A stretch of 5,086 bases of DNA, from positions 1-5,086 of the forward strand of contig CAZCXH010000237.1 in assembly GCA_964502525.1 (NCBI GenBank), given 5' to 3'. This document shows positions 1-5,086 of this stretch, in pieces. Positions within the stretch are counted from its first letter, which is position 1, and every line of letters starts with the position of its first letter. The stretch is from DATLYB01 sp964502525. GTDB lineage: Bacteria > Bacteroidota > Bacteroidia > Chitinophagales > CAIOSU01. A program made the position numbers and the translations under genes. The notes beneath the pieces are model-generated. The model saw only the letters and a list, made by a program, of their open reading frames with translations, searched no databases and was not told the origin of the DNA.

Positions 1-26
1 GTTATCAGCCAATCTGCGTTATCAGC
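1..26. repeat. Two copies of GTTATCAGC, 17-bp period
   Basis: GTTATCAGC occurs at 1-9 and again at 18-26, separated by CAATCTGC. This could be the right edge of a longer tandem array with a 17-bp unit cut off by the window start. With only two copies visible, chance is not excluded. Confidence 0.35.
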
Positions 27-82
27 ATTCCATTTCTTATTCGAATTATGATATTCTGTAAATTTATACAGCTTCTTAGCTT

Positions 83-96
83 CGCGATTTATCGCG
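83..96. repeat. Palindrome CGCGAT-TT-ATCGCG
   Basis: A perfect 6-bp inverted repeat with a 2-bp AT spacer. It has GC-rich outer arms around an AT-rich core, the same design as other palindromes in this intergenic stretch and at 4617-4632. A weaker hairpin, CTGTA-AATTTA-TACAG, lies just upstream at 56-71. REP-type elements mobilised by RAYT (IS200-like) transposases have this look, but no transposase is in the window. Confidence 0.5.
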
Positions 97-119
97 GGGA
101 TGAGAACCGATATCTCCAT

Positions 120-172
120 TGGCTTTAGCCCTGACAGGAAGATTGCAAATTGTCAAATCATGGCTAAAGCCA
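120..172. repeat. Inverted repeat TGGCTTTAGCC / GGCTAAAGCCA
   Basis: TGGCTTTAGCC at 120-130 is matched exactly by its reverse complement GGCTAAAGCCA at 162-172, an 11-bp arm with a 31-bp spacer. Each arm is itself nearly palindromic (GGC-TTTA-GCC), so the arms could form small hairpins or pair with each other. I interpret the pair as a REP-like doublet in inverted orientation. It lies about 165 bp upstream of the recN start and is unlikely to be a recN operator. Confidence 0.55.
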
Positions 173-193
173 TCGCTGCCTGTGTCTTCGATG

Positions 194-231
194 CCCAGGC
201 ATGAATGCCGGGGTTAACGGATGCGCTAACC
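194..231. repeat. Two adjoining palindromes, CCC-GGCAT..ATGCC-GGG and GGTTA..TAACC
   Basis: At 194-213 the arms CCCaGGCAT and ATGCCgGGG pair around a 2-base centre with one A/G mismatch. Sharing its last two bases, GGTTA at 212-216 pairs with TAACC at 227-231 around a 10-base loop. Together with the repeats at 83-96 and 120-172 they form a run of about 150 bp made almost wholly of hairpin-forming units, typical of clustered REP-like elements rather than of a promoter. Confidence 0.5.
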
Positions 232-336
232 ACATACGAGGGAGAGCAAGAGGAGTAAGTGGTGGAATTTTCAGAACTGCCCTTAAGTGATTTTTGATTG
301 ACGATTTTACGTTTTAGATTCGCATTAATTTCACGC

Positions 337-1995
337 ATGCTTCTGAAGCTGACTATCGCCAACTACGCCATCATTGACCGGCTCGAAGTGCAGTTTTCCG
401 GCAACCTGAACGTCATCACGGGCGAAACCGGGGCCGGCAAGTCAATCATCATCGGGGCGCTGTCATTGATACTCGGTGAGCGCGCGGATGCGAAATCATT
501 TTTCGACCAGAGCCAAAAATGTGTTGTCGAAGGAACGTTTGACCTGAAAGGCTGCGGGCTTAATTCTTTTTTCAAAGAGCACGAGCTGGATTATGACAAC
601 CATACTATTGTCCGCAGAGAAATCTCTCCGAACGGAAAGTCGCGCTCTTTCATCAATGACACCCCTGTGAACCTCGCGGTGCTCCGGCAACTGGGGGAGC
701 AGCTCGTCAATCTCCACTCTCAGCACGAAACCCTCGCGCTCAACAATCCGCAGTTTCAATTGGAACTGGTGGATTCGCTGGCGAACCATGAAAATAAGCT
801 GGCGGTCTTCAGGGAAAAATATTTATCATATAAAAAGATTCAGTCGGAAATCCAGTCATTGATTGAACAGAACCGCCATATCACCGACAAAGATTACCTT
901 GAGTTTCAATTGAAAGAGCTGAGGGAAGCCGATCTGAAGGCGGATGAACAGGAAGCGTTGGAGGCGGAATTGAAATCGCTGGAAAATGCGGAGGAAATTA
1001 TAAGCGCGATGGACAAGGTCTCAGGGTTGATCCGGCAGTCTGATTTTTCCGTGTCCAACCGGATCAGGGAGGCATTTTCATTGTTGAAAAGCGTTGCCCC
1101 TTTTCACAAGGGAGCGCAGGATATTGCCAAAAGGCTCGACAGCGTTCAGATTGAGCTGAATGACATCAGCGCGGAACTGGAAAATATTGCCGAATCGGTT
1201 GCCTCCAACCCGGATAGAATCAGCCTTTTGAATGAAAGATTGGATACGCTGAATCGCCTGCAGCAGAAACATCGCGTACACAACATCACTGAACTGATTG
1301 GCGTCAGGGATTCGCTTGACGAAAAACTGCAATCATTTGAAAGCCTTGACAAGCAACTCTCTGAAAAGAGAAGGCAAATGGATGAGCTGCAGATGGAAAT
1401 GACAAAACTGGGCGATGGGATTCATGCCGGGAGGGTTGGCAGGAAGCCGTTTATTGAAAAGCAGGTGATGTCTTTATTGAAAGAGGTGGGAATGCCGAAT
1501 GCAAGTTTTGACGTGGCCATCGAAAAGATTCCTTTTGAAAAAGTGACTCCCACGGGATTCGATAAAATCACATTCCTGTTTTCAGCCAACAAGGGCGGAC
1601 GCATGGAGGAGTTGAAGAGCGTTGCCTCCGGAGGCGAGCTTTCACGGCTGATGCTCGTGCTGAAATCATTGCTTGCATCCAGCGTTGCGATGCCAACTTT
1701 GATTTTCGATGAGATTGATAGCGGAGTATCAGGCGAAACAGCAATCAAAGTAGGAACGCTTCTGGAAAAATTAGGCAAGTCGCACCAGGTAGTCACCATC
1801 ACGCACCTGCCGCAGATCGCAAGGGTAGGGGACACACACTTTTTTGTGTACAAGGAAGACAAGGATGATAAGACCGTAACGAGGGTGAAGAAACTGAGTG
1901 AAAAGGAGCGCGTGATTGAAATAGCGAAGATGATTGGCGGGGAAAAATATTCGGAGAAGGCGCTGGCAAGCGCGAGAGAGTTGCTGACGAATTGA
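337..1995 (+). CDS. recN: DNA repair protein RecN
   Basis: RecN is an SMC-like ATPase that acts early in recombinational repair of double-strand breaks, bridging DNA ends and helping RecA. The 552-residue product has the full family pattern. The N-terminus MLLKLTIANYAIIDRLEVQF leads to Walker A GETGAGKS at residues 29-36 and GERAD at 48-52. The Q-loop LHSQHE is at 126-131. A helical, charge-rich middle of about 150-350 includes the family block DYLEFQLKEL and forms the coiled coil. The ABC signature ASGGELSR is at 430-437, Walker B TLIFDEIDSG at 454-463, and the switch histidine in TITHLPQIA is H490. Length is normal and no key residue is missing. I chose ATG 337 because the family N-terminus begins there; an in-frame TTG at 298 would only add 13 unrelated residues. 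There is no clear Shine-Dalgarno sequence, as is usual in Bacteroidota. It is followed 90 bp later by fabI on the same strand, with a large inverted repeat between them, so co-transcription is uncertain. Confidence 0.97.
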   Translation: MLLKLTIANYAIIDRLEVQFSGNLNVITGETGAGKSIIIGALSLILGERADAKSFFDQSQKCVVEGTFDLKGCGLNSFFKEHELDYDNHTIVRREISPNGKSRSFINDTPVNLAVLRQLGEQLVNLHSQHETLALNNPQFQLELVDSLANHENKLAVFREKYLSYKKIQSEIQSLIEQNRHITDKDYLEFQLKELREADLKADEQEALEAELKSLENAEEIISAMDKVSGLIRQSDFSVSNRIREAFSLLKSVAPFHKGAQDIAKRLDSVQIELNDISAELENIAESVASNPDRISLLNERLDTLNRLQQKHRVHNITELIGVRDSLDEKLQSFESLDKQLSEKRRQMDELQMEMTKLGDGIHAGRVGRKPFIEKQVMSLLKEVGMPNASFDVAIEKIPFEKVTPTGFDKITFLFSANKGGRMEELKSVASGGELSRLMLVLKSLLASSVAMPTLIFDEIDSGVSGETAIKVGTLLEKLGKSHQVVTITHLPQIARVGDTHFFVYKEDKDDKTVTRVKKLSEKERVIEIAKMIGGEKYSEKALASARELLTN

Positions 1996-2004
1996 TGGTT
2001 CACA

Positions 2005-2070
2005 TGTTTACGCGTTTACAGTTTACTGATGCGTTTCTATGTTCAACCGTAAACGTGTAAACCGTAAACA
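2005..2070. repeat. Imperfect inverted repeat of six GTTTAC/GTAAAC hexamers between recN and fabI
   Basis: The left arm (2005-2026) holds three copies of GTTTAC separated by 2 and 1 bases. The right arm (2049-2070) holds three copies of the complement GTAAAC, likewise separated by 2 and 1 bases. The arms pair over about 21 bp if one base bulges on each side, around a 22-base spacer at 2027-2048. Folded as RNA this is a long hairpin between the recN stop (9 bp away) and the fabI start (15 bp away). There is no following T-tract, so it is not a standard intrinsic terminator. It could still end recN transcription, act as a multi-site protein-binding operator for fabI, or be a REP-like unit. Confidence 0.75.
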
Positions 2071-2085
2071 TCAAACAACAGTAAT

Positions 2086-2886
2086 ATGTCATACAATCTG
2101 CTCAAAGGAAAGAGAGGCGTCATCTTCGGTGCGCTCGATGAAAAATCCATTGCGTGGCAGGTGGCGCTGAAAGCCCATGAAGAAGGCGCCTCATTAGCGC
2201 TGACGAACGCGCCTGTTGCGCTGCGCCTTGGAAAAATCAATGAGTTGGCGAAAAAAATCAACACGCAGGTAGTTCCTGCCGATGCAACTAACCTGGATGA
2301 CTTGGAAAAGCTTTTCAAACAATCCATGGAGATTCTTGGGGGCCCGTTGGATTTTGTATTGCATTCCATCGGCATGTCCATGAACGTCCGCAAAGACAGG
2401 CCCTACACCGACCTGAACCATGAGTTCATGCTCAAGACGCTGGACATATCTGCTGTCTCCTTCCATAAGGTTTTGCAGACATGCATGAAGCTCGATGCCC
2501 TTAACGAGCGCGCTTCCGTACTGGCGCTTACCTACATCGCAGCCCAAAGGGTTTTTCCCGGATATAATGACATGGCTGAAGCCAAAGCCCTGCTTGAATC
2601 CATTGCGCGCAGCTTCGGCTATTACTATGGCGAAAAGAAGAAAGTGCGCGTCAATACGATTTCGCAGTCACCCACCTACACAACAGCAGGCTCGGGTGTG
2701 AAAGGATTCAGCGATTTTTTTGAATATGCGGATAAAATCTCCCCGCTCGGAAATGCAAGCGCTGAAGACTGCGCGAACTTCTGCGTGGTGATGTTTTCAG
2801 ACCTCACGCGCATGGTCACCATGCAGAACATTTTCCACGATGGCGGGTTTTCGTCAATGGGAATCAGCGGAAAAATTTTACAATGA
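2086..2886 (+). CDS. fabI: Enoyl-[acyl-carrier-protein] reductase (NADH type), FabI
   Basis: FabI reduces the trans-2 double bond of enoyl-ACP, the last step of each fatty acid elongation cycle, in the cytoplasm. The 266-residue product matches the usual length of about 260 residues. The dinucleotide-binding segment GVIFGALDEKSIAW lies at residues 11-24, in the divergent FabI form of the SDR glycine motif. The strand LHSIGMSMNVR begins at 92. The catalytic pattern Y-x6-K is Y160/K167 inside GYNDMAEAK, and Y150 in YIAAQ matches the second active-site tyrosine (E. coli Y146). SQSPTYTTAG and the C-terminal HDGGFSSMGIS are also typical. G96, at the position of E. coli G93 where triclosan-resistance changes occur, and M163 (E. 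coli M159) are both unaltered, so no resistance change is visible. The start ATG gives a family-like N-terminus (MSYNLLKGKRG). The upstream inverted repeat ends 15 bp before the start and may influence expression. Confidence 0.96.
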   Translation: MSYNLLKGKRGVIFGALDEKSIAWQVALKAHEEGASLALTNAPVALRLGKINELAKKINTQVVPADATNLDDLEKLFKQSMEILGGPLDFVLHSIGMSMNVRKDRPYTDLNHEFMLKTLDISAVSFHKVLQTCMKLDALNERASVLALTYIAAQRVFPGYNDMAEAKALLESIARSFGYYYGEKKKVRVNTISQSPTYTTAGSGVKGFSDFFEYADKISPLGNASAEDCANFCVVMFSDLTRMVTMQNIFHDGGFSSMGISGKILQ

Positions 2887-2948
2887 AAAATCGCTGGGAG
2901 TCGCGTATCGGGCTGATTTCATGACATAAAACGCAATACGAATGGACT

Positions 2949-4448
2949 TTAAGATTTTTCAAAAGAAAGCTTCGCTTCCTCCGGCTCTTTAAACGCATTA
3001 CAGGCTATTATGTATTTTCCCATTACATCCCTATTGCCCGCAATGTGTTCGCTGAACTCATGCGCGCGCTGTAACATGCGGACGTAGGCGCGCGGCTCCT
3101 GCTGCCGCGTCAGTTTGCGCAGCGCGCCCATGTAATCGTCACGATAAACGGTGGGGATGATGATTTTGCTTTGCTCTGCCTTCACTAATTCTGCATTCAT
3201 CATGATGCGCGCAATCCTGCCGTTGCCGTCCTCAAACGGATGCACCTCGCTCACCATGAACATCATGTAAGCGGCTTTCGCAAACGGTGCGGACAGGGCA
3301 CGGTAAAAGTCAAAGCCTTTTATGAGCGTTCCGCGCACCAATTTGAAGTCCACAAACCAGGTTTCGCCAGCGCGGTTGTTGCGCTCCTTGAATTGTCCGG
3401 GGTGTTTCGTCTTGCGGGCGCTCAGCAGGATGCGGTGGCGGTATTGAAGCATTTCCAAAAGCTGCTCCGCACTTTGCGGGGTGCGCTTCATTTCAGTTTT
3501 GTTTGCTGCCAATTGGTACGTTCCCAAAATATCATGCGAGTCTTCATCACGGGCAGGGAGGGGCATTCCGGTTTCGATGATTTTGCGCGCTTCCTCCAAG
3601 CCGAACTCTGTTCCCTCAATGAAGTTGGAAAAGTAGCTCTCGAAAAAAGCGAAGCTGCGGAATGATTTTATTGTGTGGTTGCGCTCGTGGCGGTTCTTAA
3701 ATTCACGCTGCTGTAACGCTATAAACAGGCGCTCAAACAACCGGATTCTTTCCGGGTCGTAAGGCGCGCCAAAAGCGCGCGCTGCCGCCACAGGCGAAGT
3801 GAGGATTTTTGACGGATGCGTTTGCAGCAACGCGCTGATGATTTTATTCAGCTTTGCAAACTCAGTTTTCATTTTCAGTTTACCCGCAATGGCTTTGGCG
3901 CGGTCACGCAGGCGGTTCAGCTCCTCCTCCCCATGCACCTTTATGACCTGTTCCAATTTTTCTTCAATGGCGGATAGCGGCAAAATCTTCGATTTATCGC
4001 CCAACTGCCGCGATGGTTGAAGGTTTTCCAGCAACGCGCGCTCGCGCTGGGATGCATGCAACCCGCCCGATACAGGATGATCGCCTTGAAGTGGTTCATA
4101 GCCTTTCAGAAACCGCAGAGTGACTCCCGTCAGGCTGATTTTTTTGGAATAAGAATACGTGAGAAAAATATCACCCGATGCGGTGGGCTGAAATTCAAAC
4201 GCGGAGCGATGACTCAGCAGCGCGCCCGGGTACAGCTTGCCGAGAATCAGCAACAGGTTTCTCCTGACAATGGCGGCAGGCTTGTCGGTGAGGTTGGATG
4301 AATAAACACGCGGTGCAATTTTCCGGATTTTACCCGCCTGCTCCAATTTTGAAAGCTGTTTGGAAATATTCGGGTCGGAGGATGCGAACAGGATTTCCTG
4401 CAGCGGGTCTGAGAAAATATTTTCCACCAAAAATGACTTTTTACTCAA
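2949..4448 (-). CDS. Fic-family protein with N-terminal AbiEi-like winged-helix domain
   Basis: Fic domains usually transfer AMP from ATP to hydroxyl side chains of target proteins and often act as toxins. Here the catalytic motif HPFEDGNGRIAR is perfect (residues 403-414, H403 catalytic). The inhibitory motif SNFIEG (S274-G279, with E278 the likely blocking glutamate) lies before it, as in class II self-inhibited Fic proteins. Residues about 14-52 (ILFASSDPNISKQLSKLEQ, AGKIRKIAPRVYS) look like a winged helix, followed by LLSHRSAFEFQPT (77-89). This resembles the AbiEi-type antitoxin and regulator domain. Residues about 150-235 are a helical linker. No signal peptide or membrane segment is seen, so it should be cytosolic. 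The start is TTG 4448: an in-frame stop lies at 4476-4478 and the first internal methionine is residue 193, far into the conserved part. TTG 4430 or GTG 4427 are alternatives. Three palindromes flank or overlap the start and suggest autoregulation. The gene converges on fabI with a 62-bp gap. The target protein is unknown; the family call is secure, the regulator role is inferred. Confidence 0.92.
   Translation of the reverse strand: MSKKSFLVENIFSDPLQEILFASSDPNISKQLSKLEQAGKIRKIAPRVYSSNLTDKPAAIVRRNLLLILGKLYPGALLSHRSAFEFQPTASGDIFLTYSYSKKISLTGVTLRFLKGYEPLQGDHPVSGGLHASQRERALLENLQPSRQLGDKSKILPLSAIEEKLEQVIKVHGEEELNRLRDRAKAIAGKLKMKTEFAKLNKIISALLQTHPSKILTSPVAAARAFGAPYDPERIRLFERLFIALQQREFKNRHERNHTIKSFRSFAFFESYFSNFIEGTEFGLEEARKIIETGMPLPARDEDSHDILGTYQLAANKTEMKRTPQSAEQLLEMLQYRHRILLSARKTKHPGQFKERNNRAGETWFVDFKLVRGTLIKGFDFYRALSAPFAKAAYMMFMVSEVHPFEDGNGRIARIMMNAELVKAEQSKIIIPTVYRDDYMGALRKLTRQQEPRAYVRMLQRAHEFSEHIAGNRDVMGKYIIACNAFKEPEEAKLSFEKS
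4411..4426. promoter_or_regulatory. Third operator-like palindrome, inside the fic coding sequence
   Basis: This site matches TGGAAAATATTTTCCA at 14 of 16 positions (the first two bases differ) and contains the perfect 12-bp core GAAAATATTTTC. It lies within codons 8-13 of fic, encoding VENIFS. Its centre is 41 bp, close to four helical turns, from the centre of the next site. A repressor bound here would sit just inside the open reading frame. Confidence 0.55.
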
Positions 4449-4451
4449 AAA

Positions 4452-4467
4452 TGGAAAATATTTTCCA
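4452..4467. promoter_or_regulatory. Operator-like palindrome TGGAAAATATTTTCCA, start-proximal
   Basis: A perfect 16-bp palindrome ending 3 bp upstream of the TTG start of fic. Its position fits a repressor site covering the promoter or start of fic. The most plausible ligand is the winged-helix domain of the Fic protein itself, since AbiEi-type antitoxins bind inverted repeats in their own promoters; this link is inferred. Confidence 0.7.
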
Positions 4468-4481
4468 CTAAGAACTTAATT

Positions 4482-4499
4482 ATGGAAAATATTTTCCAT
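4482..4499. promoter_or_regulatory. Operator-like palindrome ATGGAAAATATTTTCCAT, distal
   Basis: A perfect 18-bp palindrome containing the same 16-bp core as the site at 4452-4467. The two centres are 31 bp apart, about three helical turns, so proteins bound to both would lie on the same face of the DNA. A degenerate half-site, TTGAAAAT, is seen at 4537-4544. No convincing promoter boxes were identified between or beside the sites. Confidence 0.7.
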
Positions 4500-4561
4500 C
4501 GGCTAAGTATTATTCTTTACTGCCGGAAAAGAAGCCTTGAAAATAATCATTGGATGGCGTT
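4500..4561. other. Spacer between fic operators and the palindromic element
   Basis: An AT-rich spacer with no coding frame. It must contain, or lie just upstream of, the fic promoter on the minus strand. I could not assign -7/-33 or -10/-35 boxes with confidence. Confidence 0.3.
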
Positions 4562-4644
4562 AAACGCTTTACCAGCTTCGCCAGAAGCGAAGGGGTGTAC
4601 TTCGCCAGAAGATAGCCGTGGTTAAATCCACGTGTAAAGCGTTT
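4562..4644. repeat. 83-bp palindromic element with 11-bp terminal inverted repeats (MITE- or REP-like)
   Basis: The ends AAACGCTTTAC (4562-4572) and GTAAAGCGTTT (4634-4644) are exact reverse complements. Inside are two direct copies of CTTCGCCAGAAG (4576-4587 and 4600-4611). The first forms a hairpin with the following bases (CTTCGC-CAGAA-GCGAAG, 4576-4592). A further hairpin is CGTGG-TTAAAT-CCACG (4617-4632). It encodes nothing of its own. It overlaps the 3' end of the HTH remnant and supplies its stop codon, which suggests insertion into or just behind that gene. No target-site duplication is evident: the flanks are GGCGTT on the left and TTCAGT on the right. Confidence 0.65.
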
Positions 4645-4865
4645 TTCAGTGTCTTCCATAAATAGAAGGTTTCCCTTGCATTTTTTTCAAGGTATTCGTA
4701 AATCGAATCAACATCGTACAAGATGATCTTCTTTTCCGGCTGCGAGAAACGTACCTTTCCTTCGTCCCTTAATTTCTGCAAGGTTGTTTTCGATTTTATC
4801 TTCAGCTTCTGCATCGCTTCGGATGCAGAAATCCATTTCTCCTCTTTGATGTTGTTTTTCTCACG
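4569..4865 (-). pseudogene. Truncated helix-turn-helix (MerR/excisionase-like) protein
   Basis: The recognisable part reads IKEEKWISASEAMQKLKI, then KSKTTLQKLRDEGKVRFS, then QPEKKIILYDVDSIYEYLEK. This is a small DNA-binding protein: first helix SASEAMQKL, recognition helix KTTLQKLRDEG, then a wing. I associate it with accessory regions of Bacteroidota; its target is unknown. The first ATG (4814) would remove the start of the HTH. The frame stays open upstream to a TGA near 4970 but contains no ATG, GTG or TTG, so the true N-terminus is missing. Family resemblance fades at REKNNIKEEKW, near 4865, just where an unrelated + strand gene tail begins at 4869. At the other end the family usually stops near ETF, but here 31 extra residues follow, 24 of them encoded by the palindromic element at 4562-4644. 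The gene is therefore altered at both ends and probably non-functional. The 5' limit given is approximate. Confidence 0.65.
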
Positions 4866-4868
4866 GAC

Positions 4869-5030
4869 AGCAACCCTTACAATAATTGGAGCTATCCGGG
4901 CAACACGAACCCCTATACAGGCAAGACTGCCACGGGGAACCCGGATACCTACCTGAGAAATTATTACAACAATTCATCGGGGAGCTATTCAAGCTATAGC
5001 TACACGACTCCAAGTTATCATTTCATTTGA
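4869..5030 (+). pseudogene. C-terminal fragment of a Tyr/Asn/Gly-rich protein (NPYTGK motif)
   Basis: The last 53 codons before the TGA at 5028-5030 encode a tail that begins SNPYNNWSYPGNTNPYTGK, continues through NPDTYLRNYYNN and ends in a Ser/Tyr-rich stretch. The NWS-PGN-NPYTGK pattern is one I know from the C-termini of Bacteroidota hypothetical proteins, many apparently secreted. Their function is unknown to me. This frame is the meaningful one here: the overlapping + frame ending at 4956 and the minus-strand frame give unlikely compositions rich in Arg/Thr or Val/Arg. Upstream of 4869 the frame is only antisense to the HTH remnant, with no start or matching N-terminal part. It is therefore a detached 3' end left by a rearrangement. 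The 5' edge is uncertain by several codons. Confidence 0.6.
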
Positions 5031-5086
5031 ATTTTGTCGTAAGGGACATGAAATACAATCACACACCATACGGGATGAAAATGTAG
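5031..5086. other. Right edge, nothing recognised
   Basis: The 56 bases after the stop of the gene fragment hold no terminator hairpin, promoter or gene that I can support. A 12-codon frame at 5048-5086 happens to end on the last base of the window and is not considered real. Confidence 0.3.

Larger units (their letters stand above)
1..336. other. Gene-free left end, rich in short palindromes
   Basis: I find no convincing coding sequence here. The only sizeable open frame, on the minus strand at 153-362, runs into the recN start and has a low-complexity product unlike any family I know. The stretch instead contains a 9-bp direct repeat (1-9 and 18-26) and a string of inverted repeats: 56-71, 83-96, 120-172, 194-213 and 212-231. 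The last 100 bases before recN (about 235-336) are free of palindromes and AT-rich, and are the likely site of the recN promoter. No strong promoter match could be fixed there: a TACGTTTT at 308-315 resembles the Bacteroidota -7 element TAnnTTTG but has no TTTG at a suitable distance upstream. Confidence 0.6.

Noticed and set aside
308..315. TACGTTTT as the -7 promoter element of recN
   Set aside because: It has one mismatch and no TTTG at the proper upstream distance; such AT-rich matches are expected by chance.
298..336. TTG at 298 as an earlier recN start
   Set aside because: The 13 added residues do not match the family, whose N-terminus begins at the ATG at 337.
153..362. Minus-strand open frame of 69 codons upstream of and overlapping recN
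   Set aside because: It runs across palindromic repeats, overlaps the secure recN start and has a product with no recognisable motif.
2865..2896. Hairpin CAGCG..CGCTG spanning the fabI stop as a terminator
   Set aside because: A 5-base bulge interrupts the stem and there is no T-tract, so a terminator call is not supported.
2883..2924. Thirteen-codon frame overlapping the fabI stop (ATGA)
   Set aside because: Too short, with no recognisable product; the ATGA overlap alone is weak evidence.
4569..4814. HTH protein as an intact 81-residue gene starting at ATG 4814
   Set aside because: That start cuts into the first helix of the HTH; the upstream codons (EEKWISASEA) clearly belong to the same domain, so the gene is 5' truncated instead.
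4723..4956. Plus-strand open frame of 77 codons
   Set aside because: It is antisense to the HTH remnant in its first part and out of frame with the NPYTGK tail in the second.
5048..5086. Twelve-codon frame ending at the last base of the window
   Set aside because: Too short and without motif; the coincidence with the window edge has no biological weight.

Overview
The window looks like chromosomal DNA from a member of the Bacteroidota, probably an environmental or uncultured lineage. Three things point there. The FabI sequence carries the GALDEKSIAW glycine motif and the LHSIGMSMNVR and YIAAQRVFP blocks that I know from Bacteroidota enzymes. The genes lack clear Shine-Dalgarno sequences. The right end holds two fragments of families that I associate with this phylum: an HTH protein with KSKTTLQKLRDEGK, and a protein tail with NWSYPGNTNPYTGK. 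These are recollections from family knowledge; no database search was run.

Layout from left to right. Positions 1-336 hold no gene but are dense in short repeats and palindromes resembling REP elements. Positions 337-1995 (+) encode the DNA-repair ATPase RecN, complete with all its ABC-ATPase motifs. A 90-bp gap follows, with a striking imperfect inverted repeat built from six copies of one hexamer (GTTTAC or its complement). Positions 2086-2886 (+) encode enoyl-ACP reductase FabI, also intact. Converging on it, 2949-4448 (-) encodes a 499-residue Fic-family protein with an N-terminal winged-helix domain of AbiEi-antitoxin type, an internal SxxxEG inhibitory motif and a perfect HPFxDGNGRxxR catalytic motif. 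Its start region carries three copies of a TGGAAAATATTTTCCA palindrome.

The right end (4500-5086) is scrambled. An 83-bp palindromic element with 11-bp terminal inverted repeats lies at the 3' end of a truncated HTH gene (-). That gene meets, head to head, the last 53 codons of an unrelated + strand gene. Neither has a start or an N-terminus, so the point where they meet, near 4866, looks like an old rearrangement breakpoint.

The two left genes are housekeeping: double-strand-break repair and fatty acid elongation. The most interesting unit is the fic gene. One polypeptide appears to combine a DNA-binding, antitoxin-like regulator domain, a self-inhibitory helix and an AMP-transferase-type Fic toxin domain. 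It is preceded by phased palindromes that its own N-terminal domain could bind. This would be a self-contained, autoregulated toxin-antitoxin-like module. The architecture itself is inferred from motifs, and the link between domain and palindromes is a hypothesis.
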